From Gemmatimonadaceae bacterium (lineage in GTDB: Bacteria; Gemmatimonadota; Gemmatimonadetes; Gemmatimonadales; Gemmatimonadaceae), in NCBI GenBank assembly GCA_035533755.1, contig DATLTC010000010.1, positions 62,001 to 126,000 of the forward strand: a DNA stretch of 64,000 nucleotides, given 5' to 3'. The position numbers and the translations under genes are program-made. Every line of letters starts with the position of its first letter. Position 1 is the stretch's first letter. Below, one piece after another: positions 20,137-29,192 of the stretch. The notes under the pieces are model-generated. The model did not search any database. It was given only the letters and a program-made list of their open reading frames with translations, and was not told the DNA's origin.

Positions 20137-23100
20137 GGCATCACCGTGAAGGTGTTGGTATACGATTTGTAGTTGGCGGCCGTGAACGTCGCGCTCGCCG
20201 TGCCGGCGCTGAGCGCCTTGACGTAGAACGTCACCGACTGCGCGCCGGCGGGCACCGCGATGCTCGTGATCACGCTGCTGGTCGCGCCGCCCGTCACGAA
20301 CTCGATGTTCGCATTGGGCGTGAGCGTCCACGTGGTGGCGGCGAGCACGTTACGCACGTTCTGCGAGGGATCGCGCGCATACAACGTGATCGCCACCGAG
20401 TCGGCGCCCGACAACGAGAGCGAAGTGGGCCACCCGCCGAGCGGGTCGATGCGTCCGCTGTCCACCACCGTGTACGCCGTGGCCGGGTTGTGGAAGGGCG
20501 ACGACGCCGATGCGACGAGGGTATCGGTGCCCGCGGAGGCGCCGATCACCCGGAAGTACGCGTAACTGCTCCCGGCTGGGATGACCACGCTGGCCGGTGC
20601 CGTGGTGCGGGCGGTGCCGGGATGCGCGAGCGTCACGGTGAGCGGATTCACCTGATTGTCCGGCACCGAGACATAGAAGTAGTTGTCGGCATACTGCCCG
20701 ATGCCGAGCGTGTTGAAGTTGCCCAACGTGAGCGACGGATTGATCACGGCGGTATTCACCGTGCCCGTGTTGTACTTGTAGATCGCGGCGCGCGTGTCGG
20801 ACGCCGAGAGCTGCGCCGTGCCTACGAGCCCCGGCGACCAGGTGGCGAGGTTGTTGTAGTAGCCGCCCGCCGGGATCGTGACCGTGGTCGAGTCGAGCGA
20901 CGCCACCGTGGGGCTGGACGACGCCAGCGTCACGGTGACGTTCTCCGTGGTGTAGTGCGTGGTGCCGTTGGCGTCCTCGGCGTACACCGTCACGCCCTGC
21001 TTGGGCGATGTGGTGTTGACCTGGCCGCTGGTGTAGATCTGGAACTTGGGCTGCGTGACCTGCGCGGTCATCGAGGTGGCGCGGTAGCCGGTGGCCGTGG
21101 CCTGGATCTGGATGGTGCCCACGGTATCCAGCGCCGTGACGCCGAAGTAGGCGTAGGTCTGTCCGGCCGCAATGGTGACCGAAGCCGGCACGGTGGCCAC
21201 GCGCGTGCCCGTGCTGGCCAGGGTCACCACCAGCGGGGTGGCCACGGCGTTGGGCACATAGACGTACACGCCCGACGCGCCGGTGGTCTGCCGCATGCCG
21301 AGGACGGTGCTCGACGTGCTGAGCGCCAGCGACGGGCCGGTGACCGTGACGGTGTTGGTGGTGGAGGGCAGGTAGCCGGTGCCCGCCGAGTCGGAGTAGG
21401 TGATGGATGCCGTGCCCGGACCCACGATGTTCACCGTGGTCGAGGCGTAGTAGGCGTTCTTGGGAATGCGGAAGTACGGTTGCGCCGGACGGATGACGTT
21501 GGTGTCACTGGACACCGCCGCGATGACGAGCGTGTCGGAGACGTAGTGGGCGCTGCTCGTGATGCTGTCCTCTGCGTACACGTTGACAGTGAACGGCGGA
21601 TTCGTGGTCGTCGTGCTGCCCGGCAATCCGCTGGTGGCCAGCTTGGGCGTGGTGACCGTGACGTACGCCGTGTCGGGCAGGTAGCCGGTGGCCGTTGCGA
21701 CGATCGTGTCGGCGCCCTTGGTCAGGCCGAAGAACGAGAAGTACTGGTAGTTGCTCGCCGCCGGGATGGTGAGCGAGGTGGCGGTGAGCGAGTCCACCGC
21801 GGCGTGCTTCTGGGTGAACGTCACGGTCACCGGCGTCGGACGGCTGTTGGGGGTGTAGGCGTAGAAGTCGGTGGGGCTGCGGTGCTGGCCCTTGCCGATC
21901 GTGTAGTTGTAGAGGGTGAGATTGAGCTTGGGCGTCTGGACGGTGAAGCTGTTGCTGTCCCCGCGCTGCCCCGCCGCCGTGGCGTAGAGCTTGGCCGTGC
22001 CGACGCCGGTCGGGGTCACGGTGGCGGTATTCGCGTAGTACAGGCCGGCCGCGATGGTCACCGACGACGAGTCGGAACGGAGCACCGTGGTATCGCTGGA
22101 CGACAGCGACACCGTGAGCGGCGTCATGCGGTAGTGCGCCGATCCCACGGAGTCTTCGGAGTACACGGCGATGCCCTGCGCGGGGCCGAAGTTGTTGAGC
22201 GTCGTGCCCCCCGACAGCACCACGCGCGGCGTGGTGACCGTGTACGTGGCCGTGTCGGCCTGGTAGCCGATGGCGCTGGCGATGATCGGCATCGTGCCCA
22301 GGCCGTTGCCGCGGACATTGAAGTACGCGTAATTGCTGCCCTGCGGAATCGTGACCGTCGGCTGCACGCCGACGATGCTCGTGTCGGCGCTGAGCAGATT
22401 GACCACCAATGGGGAGGTCACGGCGTTCGGCGTGTACACGTACAGGTTCACGTCCTGCTGCCCGAGGCCGAGGCGATTGGCCGTCCAGCTCAACGCCAGC
22501 TTGGGCCCGGTGACGGTGTACTGCGTGGAGTCGCTCGTGTGCCCGCTCGCGCTGGCCACGATGTACGCCGATCCGCCCAGCCCGCCAGGAATCACGCGCG
22601 CCGTGCCGTTGTAGTACGTACCCGGGGCGATCGTCACCACCGAGTCCAGCACCTTCATCACCGTCGTGTCGGTGGAGTGGAGGCGCACGACGAGCGAGTT
22701 GGTGCGGTAGTGCGCGGCCTTGAGGGAGTCTTCCGAGTACACGGCCACCGTGACGGCCGGGCTCGTGGTCACCAGTGCGTAGCCGCAGCAGATCCCCACG
22801 TGCGGCGCGGTGTTGAGCACGGCGAGCGAGTTGGTCGTGGTCCACCCCGGCGCCGACGCCGTGATGGTGGCCGTGCCAGTCGCCAGCGCCGTGGTGGTGA
22901 AATACACGTAGTTGCTGCCGCCGGGAATGGTGACCGTGTGGGGCACGGCCGCGATCGTCGAATCGGAGCTGGTGAGCGTGATCGCCACCGGCAGGTTGTT
23001 GGACGTGGGGATGTACAGATAGACGCTGGGCTCGTACTGGCCCGCGCCCAGCCGGATGCTCGTGTTGTTGAAGCGCAGCCACGCGCCATACGCCGTGAAG

Positions 23101-26100
23101 TTCGACGCCGTACCGTTCACCCCGATCGCGGTGGGCGTGATGGTCGTGGTTCCGGAGTCGACCGCGGTGATCTGGATGTCCGCCGCCAGTTGCCCGGCGG
23201 GAATGAACGCCGGACTCGGCGACACCGCCGCCACGCCCGCGGTGCCGTAGTTGAACGTCACGTACGTGCCGCCCGCCGGCGACGGATCGGACAGCAACAC
23301 CTGCGTGTTCACCTGATCGGTGGTGTTGATCGCGTAATACGTGCTGGTGAGCTTCATCGACGCCTGCACGGCCAGCACCGCCGTGGCGCTGGAATAGCCG
23401 GTGCCGCTGCTGTCGACGGCGGTCACGATCGTGGTGCCGGCGTTGTGCCCATTGAGCGTGGCGTTCACCGCCGTCTGTCCGGCGGGGATCACCACGTTCG
23501 CGCTCGACCAGAACGCCGTCGTGTCGCCCACGGTGAGGTGCACGGTGACGGGCGCCGCATTGGGCTTGCTCAGGTAGATCGGGATCGACGCGCTCGAGCC
23601 GCGCCCCACCGACAGCGTGTCGCGTCCGAACGAGATCGCCGCCGGCACCGTCCCGCCCACTGTGATCGTGGATTGATTGGACGTGATCGACCCGCTGGAT
23701 GCCGTGATGAACGCCGTGCCGTTGGCCACGCCGGTCACCGCGCCGGTGCTCGCATTCACCGTGGCCACGCCCGGCGATCCCGACGTGTACGTGAACGTGC
23801 CGCCCGAGATGAACTTTCCACGCGCGTCGAGGCCGCGGGCCACAAGCGCCGCCGACCCGGTCACGGCGATCGTGTCGGCGGCCGGCGTCAACTGGATGGA
23901 CGCCAGCACCTGCGACACCTTCAGTGTGGCGCTGCCGGTGATGCCTTGCGCCACGGCCGTGATCGCCGTGAGGCCGTTGGCCGCCGCCGTGGCGCGCGCG
24001 GTGGTGGCGGTGATCGAATCGAGCACGGCCACGGAGCCGTTGGTGGACGTCCAGGTGAACGTCACGCCGGTCATCGGCGCGTCGAGCGTGTCGTGGGCCA
24101 CGGCCGTGAACGTGCGCGTCGCGGTGAGCGAGGTGAGGGACGTGGTGTCGGTCACCGGCAGGGCGGAGGAATCGCGGCCCACCACGATGCGGGTGATGGG
24201 CGTGAGAATGCCGATGGTCGCCACGCCGGTGATCGAACCCGTGGTGGCGCTGATCTGCGCCCCGCCGAGCCCAACGCCGGTCACGAGACCGGCCGAGCTC
24301 ACGGTGGCCACCGCCGGCGCGTTGGTGGCCCAGGTGAACGTGGGCGTGCCCGTCATGGCATGGCCGCGGCCGTCCACCGCCGCCGCCGTGAGCGTGTACG
24401 TGCGCGTGAGGTAGATGTTGCGCGCGGAGGGCGTGATGTTCACCGTCGCCACCCGTTGCTGCACCACGATCTGCGCCGAATCCTGCTTCCCGCTGGCGTC
24501 GCTCGCCACCACCCACGTGCTGCCGTTCGCCACGGACGTCACGACGCCCGCGCTGCTCACCGTGGCGGTGGCCGGCACCCGGCTCACCCAGGTGAACGTG
24601 TCCGCGACCACCGCATTCGCGGTGTCGTGCGCCTGCGCCGTGAGCGTGTACGTGTCGCCGAGCGAGGTGAGCGTGTCCAGATGCGGGGTCATGAGTATCG
24701 ACGCGACGCGATTGGTGGTCCCGATCAGCGTGGCCGTGAACGTGACGCTGAGGCTGCCGCTCGTGGCGTGCAGCGACTGGGCGCCGGTCGCTCCCACGGT
24801 CCATCCGCCCACGGTTGCAAGCCCGGCGGCGTTAGTCGTGACGCTGGCGCCGGTCACGCTGCCGCCCCCCGACGCGACGGCAAAGGTCACGGGGAGTCCG
24901 GCGACGGGATTCTTGGATGCATCGGTGATCTTGACGGTGGGCTTCACCGGCACCGCGCTGCTCGCGGCCACGGTCTGGGTGTCGCCCGCGGTCTTGGTCA
25001 TGACGGCCGCCACGCCAGCCGCGGCGATCTCGTGGAACGTCGTGCTGATCGACGTGCCGACCGATGCGGTGACCACGTACGTGCCCACGGTGGCGCCGAA
25101 TACGAAGCTGGTCTGCGCCTTGCCGCTCGAGTCGGTCACGGCGAGCGGCGGCGTGAGGGTGCCGCTGCCCGTGGTCACGGTCCAGGTCACGTGCGCGCCG
25201 GCTACGGCGTTGCCGTGGGCATCGGTGACCTTCACCACCAGCGGGTTGGCGAGCGCGGTGCCGACGGTCCCCGACTGCGCGTCGCCCGAGACCACCGCGA
25301 TCGCCGCGGCGGTGGTCGCCTCGCCGGACGCGGTGAACAGCACCGCGGACGCCGGGATGCCGTGGACGGCGGCGGAGACGGTATCCACGCGTACCACGGG
25401 GCCCAGCGTGTAGCCGACGCTGGCCAGCCCGGCGGAATCCGACGTCGACGACGCCGCGGCGAGGGTGCCGGCGCCCGCCACGCGCGTCCAGTCGACGGTC
25501 GTGCCGGCCACCGGATTGCCGAACGCGTCGGTGACCCTGACCACGAACGGATGCGACAGCGCGTGCCCCACGCTGTCCGCCTGCGCGTCGCCCGACACCT
25601 TGGCGAGTGTCGCGGCGGCGGCGGCCGTGGCCGACTCGGCGGCCGTGGCGCCGGTGAGTCCTCCGGCGGCGGCGCCGAAACTCTGTGTGCCGGCCGTGGT
25701 GCCCAGCGTCATCGTGGTCTGCGCGCGGCCGGCGGCGTCGGTGAGCGCCGACGTTGGATTCACGGTGCCGGTGGCCGGCGCCGTGAACGTCACCGCCACG
25801 CCCGGCACGGGGGTGCCGTCGGCGGTCTGCGCCTGCACCACCAGCGGCTGGGCCAGGGCGCTGCCGGCGGTGCCGGTCTGCCCGGCGCCGCTCACCACCA
25901 CCAGCCGCGTGGGCGGCGCCGTGATCGTGAGCGTGGTGGAATCGCGCAGGCCGTTGGGCGTGGCGGCCACGATCCGTGTCACGCCCTGCTTGCCGCTGGG
26001 CGTGAAGGCGCCGTTGCCGTCGATGCTCCCGAGGGTGGCGTCGGACGTGCTCCACGCCACGGCCACCCCGCTCACCGGCGCGCTGTGGTCGTCGGTGGCG

Positions 26101-26633
26101 GCGTACCGGTAGACCACGGTGCCGCTGACCCGGATGGCCGTGTCGCGCGGCGCGATGGCGAGGTGCGTGGCGCCGGCGCCGGGGCCCACGTAGACGATCG
26201 GGATGCTGGGCGGCGGACCGGACGACGTGCCGCCGACGGTGGCGGTGATGGTCTGGGTGCCCGAGAACAGGACCTCGTTGCCGCTGAGCAGCTCGATGTG
26301 CACGAGGAGCTGCTCGGTGGGCGCATTCAGGATCACCGGCAGGTCGAGCACGAGCGAATCGGCGCCAGCGGGCACGGCGATCAACGTGTCAAACGCCGTC
26401 GCCGGCGGATGATCGATGTGGATGTGGATGTGGTCCACCGTGAGTCCGAACTGGCCGAGGGTCCGGTACACGGCGGCGCTCTGCACGGAAAAGCTCGGGG
26501 CCAGGCGGAGGCTCGCGCGTCCGCCGTGGGCCCCACCGGGTGCGGTTGGGCTTTCGGTGCAGGTGACGCCGCTGAACGCCAGCGCGCTGTACGCGGCGAT
26601 TCGCAGCCATCGGCGGATGCGGCCAGCCAACAT
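20133..26633 (-). CDS. Giant secreted multi-Ig-domain (BIG) surface protein
   Basis: 2166 residues. A signal sequence (RWLRIAAYSALAFSGVTC, with Cys at about residue 25) may be a non-standard lipobox. After an N-terminal unique domain (about 40-190, with HIHIHIDH), about four Big_1/invasin-like units follow (about 238-630; each opens like VVSGDAQSGTVGTALANPL). About four Big_2-like units come next (630-990), then twelve units of roughly 98 residues (990-2166). In the last ten, two types alternate: one with YVYVPN and YAYF motifs, the other with VYAEDS..HY and G.YY motifs. It is very Thr/Ser/Ala-rich and nearly Cys-free. It is probably a long cell-surface stalk or adhesin. Confidence 0.9.
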   Translation of the reverse strand: MLAGRIRRWLRIAAYSALAFSGVTCTESPTAPGGAHGGRASLRLAPSFSVQSAAVYRTLGQFGLTVDHIHIHIDHPPATAFDTLIAVPAGADSLVLDLPVILNAPTEQLLVHIELLSGNEVLFSGTQTITATVGGTSSGPPPSIPIVYVGPGAGATHLAIAPRDTAIRVSGTVVYRYAATDDHSAPVSGVAVAWSTSDATLGSIDGNGAFTPSGKQGVTRIVAATPNGLRDSTTLTITAPPTRLVVVSGAGQTGTAGSALAQPLVVQAQTADGTPVPGVAVTFTAPATGTVNPTSALTDAAGRAQTTMTLGTTAGTQSFGAAAGGLTGATAAESATAAAAATLAKVSGDAQADSVGHALSHPFVVRVTDAFGNPVAGTTVDWTRVAGAGTLAAASSTSDSAGLASVGYTLGPVVRVDTVSAAVHGIPASAVLFTASGEATTAAAIAVVSGDAQSGTVGTALANPLVVKVTDAHGNAVAGAHVTWTVTTGSGTLTPPLAVTDSSGKAQTSFVFGATVGTYVVTASVGTSISTTFHEIAAAGVAAVMTKTAGDTQTVAASSAVPVKPTVKITDASKNPVAGLPVTFAVASGGGSVTGASVTTNAAGLATVGGWTVGATGAQSLHATSGSLSVTFTATLIGTTNRVASILMTPHLDTLTSLGDTYTLTAQAHDTANAVVADTFTWVSRVPATATVSSAGVVTSVANGSTWVVASDASGKQDSAQIVVQQRVATVNITPSARNIYLTRTYTLTAAAVDGRGHAMTGTPTFTWATNAPAVATVSSAGLVTGVGLGGAQISATTGSITGVATIGILTPITRIVVGRDSSALPVTDTTSLTSLTATRTFTAVAHDTLDAPMTGVTFTWTSTNGSVAVLDSITATTARATAAANGLTAITAVAQGITGSATLKVSQVLASIQLTPAADTIAVTGSAALVARGLDARGKFISGGTFTYTSGSPGVATVNASTGAVTGVANGTAFITASSGSITSNQSTITVGGTVPAAISFGRDTLSVGRGSSASIPIYLSKPNAAPVTVHLTVGDTTAFWSSANVVIPAGQTAVNATLNGHNAGTTIVTAVDSSGTGYSSATAVLAVQASMKLTSTYYAINTTDQVNTQVLLSDPSPAGGTYVTFNYGTAGVAAVSPSPAFIPAGQLAADIQITAVDSGTTTITPTAIGVNGTASNFTAYGAWLRFNNTSIRLGAGQYEPSVYLYIPTSNNLPVAITLTSSDSTIAAVPHTVTIPGGSNYVYFTTTALATGTATITASAPGWTTTNSLAVLNTAPHVGICCGYALVTTSPAVTVAVYSEDSLKAAHYRTNSLVVRLHSTDTTVMKVLDSVVTIAPGTYYNGTARVIPGGLGGSAYIVASASGHTSDSTQYTVTGPKLALSWTANRLGLGQQDVNLYVYTPNAVTSPLVVNLLSADTSIVGVQPTVTIPQGSNYAYFNVRGNGLGTMPIIASAIGYQADTATYTVTTPRVVLSGGTTLNNFGPAQGIAVYSEDSVGSAHYRMTPLTVSLSSSDTTVLRSDSSSVTIAAGLYYANTATVTPTGVGTAKLYATAAGQRGDSNSFTVQTPKLNLTLYNYTIGKGQHRSPTDFYAYTPNSRPTPVTVTFTQKHAAVDSLTATSLTIPAASNYQYFSFFGLTKGADTIVATATGYLPDTAYVTVTTPKLATSGLPGSTTTTNPPFTVNVYAEDSITSSAHYVSDTLVIAAVSSDTNVIRPAQPYFRIPKNAYYASTTVNIVGPGTASITYSDSAGTGYLPSTTNTVTVTGPSLALSTSSTVLGMRQTTGASGVYVYVPNAVATPLVVTLASTGTRVATVPASVTIAAGQTYAYFGVTALDTVGTIQIQATATGYRATSMTAQVTQPKFQIYTSGQVNTTSPKQGVTVYAEDANGTTHYTTENVTVTLASSSPTVASLDSTTVTIPAGGYYNNLATWSPGLVGTAQLSASDTRAAIYKYNTGTVNTAVINPSLTLGNFNTLGIGQYADNYFYVSVPDNQVNPLTVTLAHPGTARTTAPASVVIPAGSSYAYFRVIGASAGTDTLVASASSPFHNPATAYTVVDSGRIDPLGGWPTSLSLSGADSVAITLYARDPSQNVRNVLAATTWTLTPNANIEFVTGGATSSVITSIAVPAGAQSVTFYVKALSAGTASATFTAANYKSYTNTFTVMP

Positions 26634-26752
26634 CGGAGTCCCGGGGGGGCACGGAGTGATTCCGCCACGGAGGCGGGGGCGCGCGACATGCCTTGTGCAG
26701 CGGGGCTAAGGTCGGCGTCCACGGGTTGGCTTGTCAAGCGTCCGGATCACAG

Positions 26753-26768
26753 TGTGAGCGATGTCACC
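26753..26768 (-). promoter_or_regulatory. CRP-like operator candidate upstream of the giant gene
   Basis: TGTGA-GCGATG-TCACC matches the CRP consensus TGTGA-N6-TCACA at 9 of 10 positions. Its centre is about 26 bases upstream of a minus-strand TTGACA. That would place it near -60 from a start point predicted around 26700, the classical class I position. The -10 is poor, so this remains a candidate. Confidence 0.3.
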
Positions 26769-26906
26769 GGAGCGGCGGTCGGGCGCCGGTTGGCGGCGTC
26801 GAGCGATATATGTGTGCCCATGCAACTCGCACGCCGCGCTTGGTTTACCGGGAGGGGTGCTGGCGCGATGGGTACCGATGGGGCCGGTGGCCCGCCGGAA
26901 TGCGCG

Positions 26907-26942
26907 GACCGCCCCGCCGAGCAACGGCTCGACGGGGCGGTC
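26907..26942 (-). terminator. Strong hairpin behind the porin-cytochrome gene
   Basis: gaccgccccgccgag (26907-26921) pairs with ctcgacggggcggtc (26928-26942), a 15-bp stem with one mismatch and a 6-base loop. It begins 56 bases after the stop at 26998 in the direction of transcription. No T tract follows on the minus strand. Confidence 0.6.
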
Positions 26943-26997
26943 AGGTGTTTCCTGTGGTGCTCGCGCCGCCGGAGCGGCGCGGGTGACTATTGGCGTA

Positions 26998-28455
26998 TTA
27001 GAATGCCACCCACATGTAGGTGTACAGGGTGTTGTTGTCGGTGGCGGAGCGGCCCGACCCGTCATACCCGGTGGTCCCGCCGTTGAACTTGGTGTAGGCC
27101 ACGTACTGGACCCCCAAGCGCAGGTTCTGCCACACGTTGTAGGTGAGTTCGCCCATCAGTCCCTGGCTGTCGGGACTGCCGTTGGCGCTCCCGGTCACGG
27201 CGCCGGGTTGATACATGAGTGCGTCGGCGGTGCCGGTGGTCTGGAAGTAGCCCAGCGACAGCCCGTACTTGAGCGACGTGGCCCACGAGACGTTGGCGTT
27301 CAACGAGGCCAGGTTGTTGTCCAGCGACTGTGACGCCGGATTGGCGGCATAGAAGTCCGCGTTCCGGTGCTGCGACTCGTGCGTCCACCGGGCCCGGGCG
27401 ATGATGGCGCCGTCGCCCGAGGGATGCTCGTACTGTCCGTCAAAGCCCCAGTCGGTGAACTGGTTGGTGAGGCCGCTGACGCCCGCGGGATACAGCTCGG
27501 CGTGCAGGCCGAAGGTGCCGAGCATGAGGTAGTCGGCGGCGAAGTTGTGCTGCCAGGCGATGCGCCAGTACGGGGCGAGGCCGCTGGTGGTGTTCACGGC
27601 GGTCGAGTCGGCCGGCAGGGCGGCGCCCTGCGGTGCCGAGCGATAGGCGCTCACCTCGGCGTACAGCTGCGAGTCCCACATGGAATAGGCGCCGAGGCCG
27701 ATCACGGCCTGCGACAGCCCGCCTTCCAGCAGGGTGCTCGCCATCGGCCCGGGCGCGGTGCCGGATCCGATGAACGGATAGCCCCACGCGGGCAGCGTGT
27801 TCCACAGGTCCTGCATCGAGGGGTTGTTGTTCAACGTGAGCCCGAGGAGCAGGTCGTGGCCGGCGACCTCGTGGTGGTCGGCGTAGCGGAATTCGGTGTT
27901 GTCGATGCCGAACGTGCCGGCGTCGGGCTCATACGTGAATTGGGAAAATATCCCGACCGTGGGACTGATCTGTCCGCCCAGGAACAGGCTGGCCTGCTGG
28001 GGGAACTCGGCGGTGTTGTTCTGCGTGCCGGGCAATTCCTTGCCGGTGTGCGTGCCGGAGACCATGAACATCGCCGCCATCTGCGGAATCGGAGACAGCT
28101 TGAGGCTCGGATCGCTGGCGGTGTCGTTGGGCGCCACGATGGACGTGAGGCCGGTCATCGTATAGCCGTTGAGCTTGAACATGCGGCCGAACGGCGTGAG
28201 CTCGGGGAACTGATAGTGGCACACGCTGCAGGCGAGCTTGGTCTGCCGCGAGAACGCCGGAATGGCGGCGTGGGCGGCGGCAATGGCGCTCATCAGGCTC
28301 CGATTGAGCACGGCGCGGTCGGCGCTGGCGCCGTACACGGACCCGTGCGTATCGAGCGCGCGCGCGGCGCGCTGGGGAACGACGATGAGCAGAGCGGCGA
28401 ACAGGAACGGCATCCACATACGTGCGCGATCGGCGCGCGAGTGGCTCGGGTTCAT
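26998..28455 (-). CDS. Outer-membrane beta-barrel with N-terminal haem c site
   Basis: 485 residues. A signal peptide is clear, with M13 or M15 as alternative starts closer to its hydrophobic core; cleavage is near ARA/L. A single c-type haem motif CSVCH (C76, C79, H80) follows, within the pattern CxxCH-x2-FP-x-L-x2-FG-x3-F-x-L-NGY. From about residue 105 to the end the sequence is strand-rich with alternating aromatics (SLFLGGQISPTVGIFSQFTYE, NLRLGVQYVAYTKF) and ends ...YMWVAF, a typical outer-membrane barrel terminus. It likely places one haem at or inside a porin to pass electrons across the outer membrane. It sits 11 bases after the cytochrome c gene, which precedes it in the operon. Confidence 0.82.
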   Translation of the reverse strand: MNPSHSRADRARMWMPFLFAALLIVVPQRAARALDTHGSVYGASADRAVLNRSLMSAIAAAHAAIPAFSRQTKLACSVCHYQFPELTPFGRMFKLNGYTMTGLTSIVAPNDTASDPSLKLSPIPQMAAMFMVSGTHTGKELPGTQNNTAEFPQQASLFLGGQISPTVGIFSQFTYEPDAGTFGIDNTEFRYADHHEVAGHDLLLGLTLNNNPSMQDLWNTLPAWGYPFIGSGTAPGPMASTLLEGGLSQAVIGLGAYSMWDSQLYAEVSAYRSAPQGAALPADSTAVNTTSGLAPYWRIAWQHNFAADYLMLGTFGLHAELYPAGVSGLTNQFTDWGFDGQYEHPSGDGAIIARARWTHESQHRNADFYAANPASQSLDNNLASLNANVSWATSLKYGLSLGYFQTTGTADALMYQPGAVTGSANGSPDSQGLMGELTYNVWQNLRLGVQYVAYTKFNGGTTGYDGSGRSATDNNTLYTYMWVAF

Positions 28456-28466
28456 GGAACCTCCAG

Positions 28467-28868
28467 TTAGGGCTTCACGGAGTGGTGATTCACGGCCCAG
28501 ATGTAGGCGGCGACTTCAGTGGCGAGTGCGTCGCTGATCCCATTGGGATGAGCGATCATGACCGTGCCCGGCACGCCGTGCGTGACCACACGGAAGATCT
28601 CGGGAAAGGTTCCGTCCTTGGCGGCCATCCACGGCTTGCCCTTCTTGTCCAGCGGCGGCGCCACCGGGGAGCCTTCCAGGCTGCCGCCGTGACACACGAA
28701 ACAACCACCCTGGCCGTGAAAGATGCCGCGTCCGGCGGCGACCATCTGTGCGGTGATCTGGCTGGTATCGGGTTGGGAGGCCGCCGGCGCCTGCCGGTGT
28801 GCGCCGCCGCCGCCGGACACCATCATGGCCGCGAACGTTCCGCGCGCCAGCGTCAACAAGAAAGCCAT
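28467..28868 (-). CDS. Monohaem cytochrome c
   Basis: 133 residues with a short N-terminal hydrophobic segment (about 1-20) acting as a signal peptide or anchor. The haem motif is CFVCH (C56, C59, H60), and the likely axial methionine is M104 in GTVMIAHPNG. The remaining pattern (ARGIFHGQGGCFVCHGGSLEG, VTHGVPGTVM) is that of small class I soluble cytochromes c. It is the first gene of a two-gene unit with the haem-bearing barrel and probably carries electrons in the periplasm to or from it. Confidence 0.88.
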   Translation of the reverse strand: MAFLLTLARGTFAAMMVSGGGGAHRQAPAASQPDTSQITAQMVAAGRGIFHGQGGCFVCHGGSLEGSPVAPPLDKKGKPWMAAKDGTFPEIFRVVTHGVPGTVMIAHPNGISDALATEVAAYIWAVNHHSVKP

Positions 28869-29192
28869 CGGTCTGTTGCCCTCGAAAAAGTCGTACCCAA
28901 TCGCGAACTGTCACTGTTGTGACGCGCGTCAATCTGCACATATCGCGACAGCGTGCCATCGGAATTCTTCCGCCGCCGCGTGGGGAAATCCCTGAGAAAA
29001 AGACAAAGATCTCACAAAGAGCTGCCAAACGACTTGCGGACCGTCGCTGGCAAGTCGCCGCGCACTGCACCCGTTTGATGACGACGGCAGGGAAACGGTC
29101 ACGCCGAAGATCCACTCTCGTAACATACTCATGCCATGTCCGATGCGGTCCGGGCGCATCGCAGCCTCCATGCTTCTCACCCGGATACCATC
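28869..29192. other. 324-base divergent intergenic region
   Basis: This region separates the divergent cytochrome and BNR-repeat genes. It includes a Crp/Fnr-type palindrome (28919-28932) close to the cytochrome start and a TAACAT hexamer at 29121-29126 that could be a -10 for the plus-strand gene. No open frame here looks like a gene. It is noticeably less GC-rich than its surroundings around 28990-29040. Confidence 0.5.
28919..28932 (-). promoter_or_regulatory. Crp/Fnr-type palindrome before the cytochrome operon
   Basis: On the minus strand TTGAC-GCGC-GTCAC, containing the perfect 12-bp palindrome TGACGCGCGTCA (28920-28931). It matches the TTGAC-N4-GTCAA pattern used by FNR/DNR/NnrR-type regulators in 9 of 10 half-site bases. 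It lies about 50 bases upstream of the cytochrome start, where it could overlap the promoter. A Crp/Fnr-family gene is at 58085-58771, but no link is shown. Confidence 0.45.

Larger units (their letters stand above)
26634..26997. other. 364-base gene-free region upstream of the giant gene
   Basis: No coding sequence is supported here. It holds a hairpin (26907-26942) behind the porin-cytochrome gene. On the minus strand, 100-130 bases before the giant gene, there is a TTGACA hexamer (26732-26737 read as tgtcaa on plus) with a poor -10 (CCTTAG region), and upstream of it a CRP-like TGTGA-N6-TCACC motif at 26753-26768. Confidence 0.5.

Noticed and set aside
20100-27086. A 2328-codon open frame on the plus strand opposite the giant Ig-repeat gene
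   Set aside because: It is antisense to a gene with signal peptide and clear domain repeats; its product is Arg/His/Gly-rich low-complexity protein, as expected from GC-biased codons read in the opposite strand.
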